Shown: positions 1-14,206, counted from the first letter of the stretch. The stretch is DNA of 64,000 nucleotides from Trogon surrucura (GCA_020746105.1 CM036622.1:38975477-39039476); one strand, 5' to 3'. Translations and numbers: made by a program. The notes: generated by a model from the letters alone, not told the origin.

Positions 1-3000
1 CCTGCAGTGAAGTACAAGGACACCTTACAGAATCAGATACTTGCTCAAAGTATCGCTTGGTTTAAGTCCTAGCAAGTGGAGACTATCTCCAACTTCCTAA
101 AAATCTGGGATGTGACTCTGGAAGTTTAACCTGACTGGTGATTTGATCTTGACCTTTGTGCATATGCAGTGAAAATGTGAGGGTCAAAGGCTGTAAATCA
201 CAAGGATGAGTGCAAGAAAAAAAAAAATTGGCTATAATCTAGCAAAGCCCTTCAACAGCTTAGTTCTCAATAGCTTAAAATTTTAATCAAACACTTTGCC
301 GAATCAACATGTTTGCTAAATTTATGTTATTCTGTAATTAAATTTGGCATTTGATTCTTGTGTCTGTAGCATAGAAGTTCTTAAAAACAAATGATGCTAT
401 GCTGGTGTATCTTTGTGCAAAAGATTGCTACCTGTGTAATTCATACTTCCCCTTTAGGTCTTCGAAGTGCCTACCTGGGTGCCTTCGCTTGTGAAAAAAA
501 AACCCTAAGAAAACCCAAACTGCTACAGTGTTTAAACTCTGGGCAGCTTCTGGGACCTTTGCCAGCATTTTGTACCCGTGCGTCTGACAGACCCCTGACT
601 GCTGCAAGGACCCCAGAAATTGCAAGGCTGAGAAATGAATTTTTCACATCTTTCAAGAGCTGAAGAAATGACAACTTCCTAGTGGGCTGTTTCTTCCCTG
701 GAAGCTCTTTAGATACCATTTAATAGACCTGCATGACTTGAATACTGGCTCTGGGGTTACCAGACGTGTGAATTACAGCCTCGCTTTTGTGCGTGTGATC
801 TTGAGGAAAGCTGTGGTCACTGCTGCGCACGATGCGTGGGCTTTTAAGTGCACTCAGTGTCCAGGGAAGAGCTACAGTGATTTCAGTTTTTATTTACATA
901 GAGAGTATTTTCACTTATCTCTTTAATGGCTGGTGATGCTGCCACGTACAAATGTTACTGAAAGTTATTGAGAAGTACTAAGGCTGACCCAGACAAGATG
1001 ACTGTAAAATATTTGCTGTCAAATGCCTCGGGTTTTTTAATGTTTAATTTGCAAAATGCATCCATTCAATTATCCCTGATGGAATAATTTTGTGAAATTG
1101 GCTCCTGTTGACATGATCTTAGTTTTTATTGTCCTATGTTAACAATTTTATTATTTGGTAGTTGAGGTGGATATAAGCAATCCTGTCCTTGTGCTCTGTG
1201 ACAACTGTAGGTAGGACCTACACCTGTGAAAAAGCCAGTAGGTTACAATAAATGTAGATATGGGATGTGGTGGGTTTTGTTTTGTTTTTGTTTAAACTGT
1301 GTTTTTGACCTAAGCAGCAGATCATAATGAGATTTGAGCTTAAAGGAACTTTTGAATTTAGGTCTTCAAAATATTGCTCTACACCTGTTAATGAAAGATT
1401 TCTTCCCTGTATTTCCTGTAATCTATTTGGCCCATCTGTTATACTGGTACATTACAAGAGTAAACACCTTTAGGTCTTCTGTGAAAGACATTCAGTTTTG
1501 TACCTGATGTGATTTGCAAGGGTGGCGTGATCTTACCGACTTCCAGCTGCAGCCCGTTTTTCCTATCCAAACGTCCTCTGGCTTTTGGAGCTGTACAAGC
1601 CCTGCTGGAGGGCTGCGAACCTTGACTCTGTGCCAAGGCAACCTACTGAGCAGAAAGGTCATTGAGCCACTGATATCCAAAAATAAATTCTAGCTCTCCA
1701 GCTGAAAGCTGTGGAGCCTCCTGCCATACTCTGCTGTCAGTAGCTGTAGATCGTGGTACCGACTGTAAAAAAACCCAACCAACCAAACAAACTGGTCTGT
1801 GCTGTGTGCCACTTAGGTATTCTTCCTCTCTGAAAGGCAGGTTTGGATGGTTAGGAAATTTGCTACATTGCTATTACTGTAAGTTAGGAAGCTTAAGAGT
1901 GCATACACAGTATGTTTCTGCTTTTATTAACTTTTAAATTGAGTTGTCAGTATTGGTATTTAAGAGATAACTCTTCTTGATTGCAAAGTATCCGTTATCT
2001 CTGTCCTCTTACTTATTAACACTCTTTGTCACACACCTAGTTATCATTCAAATTCAAAGCAATGGAATTTACAGAGGAGGAAGACTGACTTTTATGTAAT
2101 TAACTAAACTAAATCCTGGTGAATTCCCCGAGCTAGTAAAAGGGACTGGTATTTCCATCTCACCGTATTATTTAAGAATTTACATGATGGTACACATAGT
2201 GTTACAATGGTACAGAAACCGAGGGAATGATAGGATGTAAATAATTAAATGTGCTTGTTCCAGCTTTATGAGATAATTGGACATCTATGGAAAATTCAAG
2301 AAACTGTTCAGTTATATTGATTGACATACTTGAAATGTGGGGTGACTTGAAAAATGGAGGATTAAGTGGTCAAAGAAAAAGGAGAGGAGAAGATAAAATT
2401 GTAAGGGAGAAAAAGGAGATAAAGACAAACTAGAGCTTTGAATCTTAAGAGATGTGATGGTATTAGAAAGGAAGGATTAACCAAATGCAGACATACCAAG
2501 AAAAGGGTGTGGCTATGTTAAGAATTCTAATTTTTTGTCTGTATTTGCGGTCACTTGAAAAGAGGACATGAAGCAAGTGATTTGAAGAATAGACAGAAGA
2601 AAAGTTTGAAAGCAGTTGGATGATTATCTGAGTATGGGTTTACCCTGAAAAATGGAAGGTGACTGTAATACAAAAGAAATCTGCTGTGTTTCTAGCAGTG
2701 AGGATAAAAAGTTCCCTTGGATGAGTTCTTCTTGCTTGAGATCCTTCAGGTACAGAGATGAGGGGAAAGCTTGGAGAGAAGGACCCGCTATTTACAGGCA
2801 TGCGATGACTCTGATTTGAATTAGTATTGATCTTGAGAAGAGACTTCAAAAGTGGATGAAGTCAGGAAATATTAAAGATGGAAATGTCACCTGTCTGTGG
2901 AGCAATAATAGATGTATTGCTCATGTCAAAGGGCTGGTTTAGGATGTTACTGAAAGTGAGAAGGCAAGGATCTGATGGCAGGTTTAAGCACAGAACCTCT

Positions 3001-6000
3001 GTCTGCAGCAGTATCTCTGTGGGCCTGAGGATGTATCCAGGCAGTAACTGGAGTGGTCTGTGGCACAAGAGGCGATTGATTATTCTGGCTTGCATGGAGG
3101 ACTCTGTTCTTGGATAAATCATGGCTCTTGACATTCAAAGATTGACATAGCTGAAACAGCTGTAGATATTTTTGGCTGAAATACACCATTATTGGTAAAA
3201 AACCCCAGAAAAATAAAAAAAAAACAACCCCTTGCTTGTTACATTGTTTATGAAATGGTGTTTCTTTTCAGTAAAAGAAGTTTTTGGTTCTGCCTTGGCT
3301 AATGTGTGCTAATGTGATACTCATTCTGTCAAATAATCAGAGACTGAAATGACATTGTCATTTGCTTTCTTTCTGGTTGTTGTGAAGTCCTTAGTCTCTA
3401 TTGGAAAGAGCTCTTAGCGTTCTTGAGTGATAGAAGCTATCTTGGGTGATAGAAGCTATCTCTGTGAGGTTCTGACAGGGACTTCATCTCTCTCTGCTGG
3501 CAGCCCAGGTTTTTTCATCAATAGAGGCAGGCCTGGGCTATCACCATCCTTCAGAGGTGCCAGTGGCTGCCACGTTGTCTCCCGTTGCTTGCGCAGAACT
3601 CAGGCGGTGTGCCACAGACAGTTCAGGGGATTCAAAGCAGTAGGAAACAAAAGGCAAAAAGCTTAATTACATATTATCCCCTCCTCTGTTTTGTCTTGTA
3701 CTTATTAGTGTAATTCCCACTGATCTTGGCTGGAGCTACACACATAATCTGATTAGCAGAAAGGTCATCAGGGCATGCAGAACTTAAAGTTGTCTGCTGC
3801 AAGCTAGAGGACTTGTTTCCTTTGGAGTTTCTGAAAGTTTTCCCTTGGATCAGGGAACCAGGATTCTGTCCCTGTCCTCACGGCAGCTGTGCTGTGGCAG
3901 CAAACAGAGTTTGCTGCGCTGGTGGCAGTTTCTGTGAGCAGCAGTAGCCTGTGTGTGCAAGGCTGTGGTTGCAGTCAGCTGGCACTGGGAGTCCCGGCTG
4001 GGTGTGGGTGATATATCCCTGTTGATAACGCTGCTTGACTCGGGCAGATGGCTTGATCTTTAAGATTAAGCAAGCATGTTTGAAAAATGAATTAATGATA
4101 CATTTCAAATTGCAATCTGTCATTAATTTCAGCACTTTATCATAAAGTGCAGCATGCTGAGTTTGTGACTAGCAGGCAGCAATTTTAAAGAGGCTGGAGG
4201 ACAATTATGTTAAGCATTGAAAGTTGTTGACTTGACTTCTACAGAAATGAGAAGTTAAGTTTCCTGAAGTACTTCTTTTTGAAACTGTGTAATAGCATAC
4301 ATAAGCATTTACCACAGATGTCTTATTGCTGTTTCTAATCTAGACTTTTGTAACCACACAGATATAAAGGGGAAGGTAAGTGGAATGTTTTTTATTACTC
4401 TTTTTAAGATTTAAAAAGTAGGTAGTTTTCCACTAGCAAGAGATAATAAAAAGGCAAAAGTTGCTGCCAGTTGATTCAGTCACAATTGATTTGAACTGCC
4501 TTGAACTGTCTTAACAAAGAGAAATTTTTTAAGACTTTCAGTTAATTCTGGGATACATGAGAGTGTAAGAAAAGATACAAACCTGACTTTGAAGGTGATG
4601 TTGTCTGAGATGAAATAAAAGGTGAAATTACAGAAGCATCTGTGGCTAAAAGGAAATTATGCTTGTACTGGCCTTTGAAATTAAAATCTGGATACCAGCG
4701 GGTTACTTCTGCAGTCATTTTGCTTTTTCTTTTCTAACTTTTTTGCCACTACTAACGTAGTCGAAGCTTGCAGTATTAATTTGCAATGTAGTTCTTCTGT
4801 ATTTGAATTGCAAAGATTAAAGCTGACTGAGGTTGCAGTTTAAGACAAATTACCAAATACATCTTGCATTTCTAGAGGCATAAATGGGCCCTGAGTGTAT
4901 AAAGTGTAAATGGTTTATTCTTTGTGATGCATGACAAACTTAAACATGTAACTGCATAAACATTTTTAAGTTCTTCACTCAAATCACTGCATTAATGAGA
5001 AAATTATTCCTAAAAATGTTAGTTCAGAAATATAATAAAATAGCAGATGAGAGCAACTGGTGGACATTTAGGGCTGAGAACATACTGCAACACTAGGAAA
5101 GGCTATAAAAACTAAGAAAGATGGGAGAGTTCTAACTCTTTCATTAATGTTATAGATGACACAGAACTGTTCAACACACCGGTATTGTATGTTAAGGCTG
5201 TGAATTTTCAGTTTGGATTCATCTTGCTCCCTTTCAAAAATATTTGTGCTTGTCATGGTTGCTGAATTTCAACTGGAATTCTGCTTGTGTATAGATTTTG
5301 TAAAGACCTTCAGTTATTTTATACCATCAGGTTTTACTGTCCTTCAAGTAATGTGTGAAGCTGCAAAAATTATGCATACAGTAAGAAAGACTCATGAGAA
5401 TATTCAAGAAATGTGTGCATATTTTAGTCATAAAGTTTTGGGTACAGTTGATGAGAATTTCATGGAAATTTAGTAATTATATGCTCCAGCTTTTCTGTTT
5501 GTTTTTATTTATACTCCTTTATAAGAGGATATTTGTATCTAACAATTAACCATTTTGTACTGAATTTGTAAGGGCTACTGACTACACTGAAAGCCTTCCT
5601 AAGTTCCATTTTCACTAGGTAGCCTTTTCTTGAAGGAAGCTAAGAATGGGATTCCCCATGTGGAAAATGTTTCTGAATATTTAGAGCCAATCTGAGTGCA
5701 ATATGGTGCAGAAAACTGAACCAGGAAAAGCAATAAAAGCAACCAGCAATACGGTTACCACAGTTTCTCTGAATGATCACCAGAAATGTACTTACCTAGT
5801 TACTAGGAAGTGTTTATTTGTTGCCTCTTGAGGTGTCAGTGAGAAGTGTCAGTGCGACGTCTTCTGTAGAATGAAAACAGCTTTATTGCTTGTTAACACA
5901 GAATATCACAGTTGTTGACTAGACTGGATAAATCTGGACTATGATATTCAAAGCTGTGTCACAGAGGAAAAAAGTATATATGCAAATAACATGCAAAAAA

Positions 6001-8275
6001 GTTATGTATGTGGAAGCGTACGTTACATTCTGAAGATACACATTGGCCATGAAGATCTTTCTCGTTTTCATTATATGCGATTCCTAAATGCTTTCAATCA
6101 CAAATAAAAACGTCTTGGAAATAAGCAAAGAGATTCAAAATATATTAGAGATTCAAAATCAAAATGGCAAAGAAGTAATTACATCTGTAAAAGCTTTAGG
6201 TTTCAAGAATGCAAAAATCTAGATGTGTGCCTAGATCTTGATCAGTGATGCCTTCTCTGCAGAGGCCTGAGGGATTGCCTTTGTGTCTGACTTCCCACTG
6301 TCTCTGCTTCCTAATTTCGTTCACTTCACGTTGGCTTCGGTAAATAAGTATCTGGCTACTATAATAGATTCGGATTTATCGGATACAGCATATTGAATTC
6401 TTGCCTTATTTTCAGGCCAAATGCTGCTTCCTCATTTCAGTATGTCCTTGGCTGCTGGTACAGAACCTGTTTCTTGAGTGCAGAGTATTCCAACTCCGGG
6501 AGACTCTGCAGAATAGTGAACTCTGGGAGAATCTACTAAGTAAATATAATTTGATAAACTTCAGCTGGCACTTTGATAGTTACAGTAATGATATTGTGTT
6601 ATCTTCAGAATTTTTAGAAAATAATAGGAGGTGCTTTGCAGTTTTTGAATATTCAGCATTGCAAACCAATGCCATATCCTTACAGGTGTGAATTGTTCTA
6701 TTGTAGGGCTCATCTACGTTCAGTACTTGCAGACTTACTGTCTTGTGGGCTTTTTTTTCCGGTAGAAGACTTACTTCCCATTTGAAATCTACCCTGTGGC
6801 AAAGAGTGAATTACACTTTTTGATGTGCTTTCCCTTGAGTCTTCCAGTCATTTTAAGGTTTTACTGTCAGATTTTCCTCTATATCTTCTGTGTGTTGAAT
6901 AAAGAACTCATATACACATAGGAGACAAAAGAGAAGGCCATAAATACATAAAGCACTGTCTAGTGTGCTAGGTACTCTTATTGTGAATAAGAGTAATATT
7001 TTAAAGTAATAGTACATGTTACTTCTTGAAATAAGACTACTAAACAATTTTTAGAGAGAGGTGTTTGAAGAACATAACCTCTCTAAGAAGAGGGAATGCT
7101 ATTATTAAAAATATGGTGTGTAGTTGTGTTGATTCCTTTGAGTGTAAGATATTATTTTACAGATTTTGTCATTACTGCACACCTGAATATATTTTTCTTT
7201 TGTTAACTGTAAGTACCAAAAGTTCTGGCTTACTCTTTTTTGGCTAACAAGGACCATTTAGGAGTAAGGGACATTGAGTTGTCATTGATGTTAAAATTTT
7301 TCTCTAAAAATTCAAGAATGTCTAAAGACACCAGGAAAACAAAAATGAAATCCCAAAAGCACAAATGGAAAAGGAAATCGAAGTAATGTCAACAGCTGAA
7401 ATAACATTATCTCTTTGTTTACTTCTTATTACAAGGCATGGGTCAGATACACAAACTGCTGCTTCTTTATAAACCGTCATCTCAGTCTAGTCCTAAAAGC
7501 TGTTGCTGGCTATTGGTGAAAATGGGATTTTACTGGAATACCTAGTGTAATTATGGACTTTATTAGTTTTCGGAAATTAGAGCAGTAGCTAATACACTGT
7601 GCGTTGATTCAGACAGATGAATTTGCAGCAGAAGCACCACTGCACAACCCTGAAATTGAAGAACTTTTGTCTGCTTCTCATGAAAATCTTGATTTGCAAA
7701 CTCAGTAGCTGGTCATATACCATCACTTGTTTCTTACAGACCAGACAACTGTTGTTTTTTGTTCTGTTTGGTTGATCACTTAAGAAACAGCACATTTTCT
7801 TTTTTTATTATACATTCTATTGTAAGGAAATCTAGGTTTTATTTAATGATTTAATCTCTTTCTGAGAACAGGAATACGTAAGTACTTGGTGTGCATAAGT
7901 GTGTGGAATTCTGTACTTGGAAGGCGTTAATACGCGGTGATATTTTTTGGAGTCATTAACAACTGATGGAGAATAAAGCTAATGAGGCAAAATACAACTA
8001 TAGAATGAGAATGAATTTGCTCTTAAAATAACATATTTTTAGCAGCAGATTTTTGTAGAGGAAGAAGAAACATAATTACCCTTTGCAAGTAAAGCAGCTT
8101 TGCAATTCAGCAACTGATAAATTGTATTCTTCCACGAAAATTAAACAAAACATCTAACTTCAAATATATTTTCAAACATTAAAAAGAATTAGTGTAATAT
8201 TAATGTATCGTTAATGTACTGTTAATGACTCTGAGTAGTTTTACTTAGTTTACATTTTAAGAGTTTTTATAAAAT
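1..8275. other. non-coding A+T-rich sequence, no gene seen
   Basis: Long A+T-rich stretch with stops frequent in all frames. The longest open frames are under 100 codons and none resembles a protein family I know. No CR1 piece is recognisable here. Positions 2341-2430 are purine-rich on the + strand, and a short tandem duplication lies near 3424 (listed separately). It could be intergenic or intronic; nothing in the sequence decides which. Confidence 0.7.
3424..3461. repeat. two-copy tandem repeat, period 19
   Basis: The unit TGATAGAAGCTATC occurs at 3428-3441 and again at 3447-3460, inside a 19-base period. The unit itself contains the palindrome ATAGAAGCTAT only imperfectly. It looks like a local slippage or duplication event without known function. 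Confidence 0.8.
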
Positions 8276-8335
8276 TGCAGAATTGTTTAAGTTGGAAAAG
8301 GCCTTTAATATTATTGAGTCCAACCATTCTGACAT
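8276..8335 (-). mobile_element. CR1 LINE, short decayed 3' end
   Basis: Read on the minus strand this matches the last part of avian CR1. On the + strand the order is: GAATTGTTTAAGTTGGAAAAGG, then a divergent linker, then GAGTCCAACCATTCT, which parallels the usual CR1 3' terminus. It is short and diverged and its octamer tail is not clean, so it is an old copy. Only the 3' untranslated end is present. Confidence 0.7.
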
Positions 8336-11300
8336 TCTCATTGTTTGGTTTTGTACTTGTGGAAAGTTTCTCAGTATCACAGTGACTTCTGTTAGGAGAT
8401 TTTTCCCATTGAAAACAGAAATTAAACAAGTTCTGTGCCAACTATTTCAGTGCTGACAATTGGGCTCTTGCAAGGTCACTTACAAAAGCTCATAAACTTA
8501 ATTAAGTTCCCCTACGAGCTTTGACACGAAGAGTGAGTTGCAAAGTGTTGGGACTGCCAGAAGTTTCAAAGTGTTCCCAGTGCTACAGCCAACAAACAAG
8601 AGGAGCGGGGACAGGGCAGAACAGGGCTGTGCTCTTCAGTTCCTGGCAAAATGACACAGAGATAAAGCAAAATCTCTTAAGTGACTTTCCAACTTTCTTC
8701 TGAACAAACTGTACTCGCAAGTATCGTTTCAAATGTCGTCAACTCTGTCACGTGCTTAATGTTGTCATATGAGAGTAAGAAATTATCTCTGTTTGAAGTA
8801 AGTAAATCTGCTCTGATGTAACCTCTGTGTGCTGCGTAATGGTGCGAGGGCAACAGTAGGTATGACTATATTGTATTTCTGATGAATAAAGTAACATCAG
8901 TCGCACAACATCTTTCTGCAGTGTCACCAGAGCAGACATTCCAGTCTATTCACCTGCGCTAGGGATGACAGGGAATGTGGGCTGTGCTGCAGTGCCTGTG
9001 CTGCTGGGGCTGGTTTTCTCTGCCTGATGATCTCAGATGACCAGTCAGTCACCTCTGTACCCTGCTCTGCTGGCAGCCTTTTGAAGCGAGTGAACCCAAT
9101 GCCTCACCTTTCTGAAATTAATGGGAAGTTAATTTTGTATCAGTGAAGCCAGTGATCCAGTAGCAGCCCCCGGGACTGCGGTCCCTGTGCCTGTGATGCC
9201 CGTGGTGTGTCTGGGAAATGCTGCTCTGCGAGATTTGGAAGGAAGCCCAGGTGGGGCGATTTGCTCGTGTGTGTAACTGGAGTGAGGCTGATGCAAGGAG
9301 GGAAGATACTTCTTTGTCTGAAGCAAAGCCAGACCCTGTTGCCAACCTAGCAGCCTGGCTGTTGAACCGAGCACTGTGATTTCTAAACTGTGTGTGGGAG
9401 AACCTGACCTAGAGGTGTAGGGCTGCTCGATAAGCACCCCCAAACACCATCAGTCAGTTCATCAATCTGCTGACCCTTACTTTCCCTTCTTTCCTCCCAA
9501 GTTCTTCCACTTCCCCACCCTCATTCTCACCCAAATAAACAACCCTCTCCTAATTGCTCTTTTTCCTGATAGGTCCCAATTTTGGTATGTCTGACAGTGT
9601 TGCCTAGGTGAGATGGCCCTATACCTCCTTACTGACAAGGTTACCTGTACGCTGTTATGTGCATGACCAGTTCAGTGGTTATGGAGATGGGCTCACATAT
9701 TGGTGGGTAAATGAGGCACTGGTCCCTCTCTAAATCTGCACTGCTAGTGGGAAAACTAGTGATCAGATCTGAGTAAGCATGCAGGTTTTAATTTGAGCTA
9801 TTTTTGTCGGTGATTCAAGGACTCATGAAGAAACGGCTTTTGAATTGCAGCCTTTCCCCTAAATTTCTCATGATGTCTCATCAGCTGGAAACAGATTGTT
9901 TTAAGAGACATTTTGTAAGTGACCTCTTCCAAGGGAGGAAATATCTGGTGTGTTTTTCAAGTACCTCCTTTGAAATTGTGTTTGTAATGACAATCTTTAA
10001 AATATGCATGTTGCCACCTTTAAAAAAGCAATAATAATTAAAAACAAATACTGAAGTTGCAATCCAAACCCAAATTGGTCTAAAGTGCTAGATTAGCTCC
10101 TGATAGTGATTTAAGGATTTCTTGTCACTTACAGTCAATTCTTTCAGCTACTCCCTTGTATCTTTTTCTGTAGATATATTGTTGCTAAGGGAAATACTTT
10201 GAATCCTATGAGAAATGTGGTATGTTCCCACACTGATGGAAACTACTGTATTCTTGTAGTATACAGTTTTCAAGGAACTCCTCATGCTGCGAGTTACATC
10301 ATGAGTAATGAACGCCTTGGCTCTGGGAACTGGTGTTCTCCTAGTGACAGTGTAAACTCTCTGTTGTAAATATTGCATTTTTAAGGGAAAGGAAAGAAAA
10401 AGCTCTCTGGCAATAACTCAAGCATTCGAGATTAGTTAATTAAAATGCTGTGCAGTGGTCTTTGAAATCAGGCTCTTTTTCAAGTGCTAGTAGCTGATTT
10501 ATTCTTCATGTATTGTACTGTGCTAGTATCTTACCAGTGAGTTTTAGCAGTGTGTTTGTGTAGCTCGTGGACAGTTACATTAACCTTTGTACTGCTGTTA
10601 CATTGAATGGTGTTAGAGTTCTAAATCTGCTTTGAAAATTGAGCTAGTCAACATGCAAGGCCAAATCACACTACAGTGCAAAGAAGGGAGTTAACTTTGT
10701 ACCATTATTTCAGGTATAATGTGCATAGGAGAAGATAAGTATTGACAATGGTAATAAAGTTGAACCATATTTGGAAACAAAGGGTAGAACATCTCTGAAG
10801 TACATTATGTTTTGGTGTCCATCCATCATTAAGAAAAGAACATCTTTCCTAAAGATGCCAAGTAGTCATTGTAGAGAAAAGGGAGACTTTTATACCACAC
10901 TGATGCAAAGGGCTGTTAACTCACTGATAACTGCATGGCTGCAAACGTGATGTTCCTGAACGTAACAGAGACATTTATCTACTTGTTGGATGGGGACAAA
11001 TTCGATTATCATTTAAGCGGGCGGCCAGGCCGTTTTCTACTTGAGGCAGAAAAAAGTTTAACAGAAAAAACAATAAACCTGTGGAAAATCTGAAAAGGGA
11101 GGTGCTGTAAAAGGGAAGAAAGTTCATCCAGAGGGCAGAGAACATTCAGGAAAGCTGAACTCTTCGCATTTTTATCTGAAACTGCTTTGAGCTGAGTGTG
11201 AGCATCTCTGGTGGCACATTTCTCCTGCAAGCACTTGGCCCGTATATGAGCTGGGACCTTGTGAAGCCATCAGAGTTGTTCCAGCTCTCCTCTGCATCAT

Positions 11301-12334
11301 CCAGGTTAAGCGGAAAAGAAACAAAGGAGAACAGCAAGTGCTTAGTCAGGGATTTAGTCAGGACCTTGGTCTGTTCCCACACTCTTTGAGACAGTGACTG
11401 ATGTCCATTTTAAGTTAAAGGTGAAAAAAAGGTATACTGGGGTTCTGAACCTTTCCTCCTTAATCATTCCTGTTAAACTGCAGCTGCTTGGGTTAAAGTA
11501 GTAAAATAAATGAAGTGGTTTTGCAGTCAAAACCAATCTTATCTTCCTTTCTAGCAGAAAACCACCTAGGAGGAAAAAGGAATATACGATGAAGATATCA
11601 TGATAAATTTGAATTATGAAATAATCCAGCAATAACAAATTATTAATAGGAAACATATTTAGTAATTAAAACGAATTTTTATACACGATTTAGTGACTGT
11701 TTTAAGCCCGTTATCAGTTTTAACTTGTACATTCGTTTTCAAGGATGCTGTGTAGCTACAAGAAATGCATTCAGTAAAGATGTGCGGTAGAATAGACAGG
11801 TGTAATACTTTGTGATCAGTCTTCAAGTTATTTACAGTAATTCATTATGCCTTTGCAGTTCTGTGCTTAGGGTTATTTATTGTGTTTTTCTGTTAATACA
11901 TTGTTAATCCTCAAAGTCATGACTACGTGAATCTGTTGCAGCTGTGACTTTATTCAGAGCCCCCTGTAAGGATTAAGATGCCACTTTCCAAGTTGTTCAT
12001 GGCACTTTCATCCCTTGCAAGCCGTGTTCTGGTGTGTTGTGTTCCTTAATGGTACTGAACTTACTGGTCCAGTATTACCAGAGAAGTGGTCAGTTGTCTA
12101 GCTAAACGGGTGCAGCTCCTCAGCATTATTACTGCTGAATTCTGCTTTCTGTTTCTGAGGTTTATAATTTTCAGTTTGTGTGAGGAAACATTTCTTCATC
12201 TGTTTACAGCTGTAAGTTAGGACAGTTGAATGCTTTTGTTTTCACAAACAGGGCAAATGCTGGTTTTTCATGGGAATTTATTGCAGCATATGGGGTGCTG
12301 TTTGGGAGTGCTTACTGCATCCCTCAGTTCTCCT

Positions 12335-12424
12335 CCCGGGGGAACTCCCCGGGCAGTCGGCCTGGCCCTGGGGTCCGGGGTATCTGGTGGGGAGGATCTG
12401 CTTCCATGGATGGTCAATCCACGG
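12335..12424. other. GC-rich patch with two short hairpins
   Basis: Within A+T-rich surroundings, 12335-12341 (CCCGGGG) pairs perfectly with 12347-12353 (CCCCGGG) around a five-base loop. Further on, 12404-12411 (CCATGGAT) pairs with 12417-12424 with one mismatch. I cannot assign the patch to a known repeat or RNA family. It could be a remnant of an unrecognised repeat or a structured element. Confidence 0.4.
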
Positions 12425-12933
12425 TTGGAGTGGGGGATCAGAACTTCAAATCTGATAATTCTGAAGAGTTTTTAGTCCGTGAATGTGAATTGGGGAACTC
12501 TACGTAATGAAAAGAGGGATGTGAGAAATACCTTTGGTGAGACCCATTTCCGGCATTTTTTAGACATAAAGTCAGCATATTAAGAAGAGCTGTATTTTTA
12601 GCCAGGATTGCTTCCTAGCAACGAACCCTTTACTGTACTAGGGGCTTAAAATGTATTAAATAATTTTAGCTTTCCTACTTTAACCTCGGTGGATTACACT
12701 AATGCTGCAAGGCTCTTTTCCTGTGCTATGCTATATGCCTTCCGGTACAAGAGAGCAAACTACTGTCGAGGCCATGTTGTGCTTAATCCCAAATGCTGTT
12801 TAACTTTTTCTAGCATAAGGATGGTAACATAATATTTGCTACCTTTCTACTAAGCAGCTAGCCAAGTAAGTATTTAGAAACTCAGAAGACTGCTGTCCAA
12901 AAGCTGTCCTAATTTAGACTTTAACAGGTTACC

Positions 12934-12949
12934 AAAAAAAAAAAAAAAA
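12934..12949 (+). repeat. poly(A) run, 16 A
   Basis: Uninterrupted run of 16 A on the + strand. No retrotransposed gene copy or CR1 piece is recognisable immediately upstream, so it is listed as a simple repeat rather than a retrocopy tail. Confidence 0.9.
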
Positions 12950-13512
12950 GTTAAGTCATTTTATAAAAACTGTAAATAAAAATGAAGGAAAAAATTGGAA
13001 CGAGCTGATTAACCTTTAAATCTGGTATATGTGCAGAATTTTTAATTATTTCCACGGGATAGGAAATAATATATTTTACTGGTTAGAGTTCTGTTAAGAT
13101 TTGATTTTTAAAAAATTACTTATTTTGTTCTTATTCTAAGTATTTAATACTTAGTACTGAATGATTTTCACTTCATGTTTATTTTGACTTTTATATTGAT
13201 ATTACAGTACTGTGTTGCAGAATTTACTCCAAAAGTAGTTTTGATTTTCAGTGGTAATCACTGTGCCTATCATGCTGAAGGCAAATAATAAACCTGTCTG
13301 GCTTGAGCAGCTTACTGTCTAAATAAAGCCTGTGCTGTTTAAAGAGGATACTTCGACTGAAGTATTTAAGTGGTCTAGACCTGACAGTGCAAGAAGGCAA
13401 AGGTCAAAAAGTCATTTTCCTCTGTATGTTCTCACTTTCTAAATATTGGTTAAATCTGAAGAAAAATCGTCCCCTCAGACAACGCCCCTGCCTTTCCATC
13501 AGCACAGTGTAG

Positions 13513-13811
13513 TCATAGAGTCATCAAATCATGGAATGGTTTGGGTTGGAAGGGACCTAAACTATCGTCTGGTTCCAACCCCCTGCCATGGGCAGGGACA
13601 CCTCCCGCTAGACCAGTTGCTCAAAGCCCCATCCAGCCTGGCCTTGGGCACTTCCAGGGAGGAGACCACCCTTCTCTTGATGCACCCCAGGGTGCAGTTG
13701 GCTTTCTGTGCTCCAAGGACACATTGCTGACTCGTGTTCAGTCTTTCATCCACCACACGCCCAAGTCCTTCTCTGCAGGGCTGCTCTCAACCCCCAGCCC
13801 ATATTTGTGCT
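13513..13811 (-). mobile_element. CR1 LINE 3' end with internal deletion
   Basis: On the + strand it opens with ATGGAATGGTTTGGGTTGG and runs through TGCCATGGGCAGGGACACCT, the reverse complement of a common CR1 3' end. The copy therefore lies on the minus strand. From about 13676 the sequence jumps to a part of the CR1 coding region that normally lies several hundred bases further 5' (the stretch with GCACCCCAGGGTGCAGTTGG). The C-terminal part of ORF2 is missing in between. The 3' part closely resembles the + strand copy at 51933. Confidence 0.93.
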
Positions 13812-14091
13812 TAATTTAGTCATGTAAACTAAAACAAAAATTATTTTCACATACATTGTGAAGCCTTAACAATTTAATTTATTTTAAAAATTGAATATTT
13901 GAAATATTTTTGTATTATCCAAATATACAAATATTGTCTGTCTGAAATATTTAGTTCTCAAATCACTTAAAAATATTCTTTACCATTTAATTTAGCCCTT
14001 GTAACTGTGTTTATGTCTCATTCAGTACTGAGGTCAATCAGATACAAATCTGCTGAGGTTTAGTAATTTCATATTTTTTTATTCATTATCA

Positions 14092-14141
14092 TATTTTTTG
14101 GTCCTGTTTTCTTTTGTATTTTTTGGTCCTGTTTTCTTCCT
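14092..14141. repeat. two-copy tandem repeat, period 25
   Basis: The string TATTTTTTGGTCCTGTTTTC occurs at 14092 and again at 14117, so the period is 25 bases. The copies are almost identical, which suggests a fairly recent local duplication in a T-rich context. Confidence 0.88.
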
Positions 14142-14206
14142 AGGTCTGGGCTAAGTGTTTTTCCGGTGTTTCTAGAAGTGATAACCTTTTTCTTTACACT
14201 GTTAGG

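Larger units (their letters stand above)
8336..13512. other. non-coding sequence between CR1 pieces
   Basis: No coding exon is supported. The 104-codon minus-strand frame at 9129-9443 has no recognisable domain. Positions 9437-9560 are rich in C and T and end in a TAG at 9573-9575 that looks like a splice acceptor, but no open exon or donor clearly follows. Positions 12310-12430 are markedly GC-richer than the surroundings and contain two hairpins (see findings). A run of 16 A is at 12934. Confidence 0.6.

Noticed and set aside
9129-9443. 104-codon minus-strand frame
   Set aside because: No recognisable family and no splice or promoter context.
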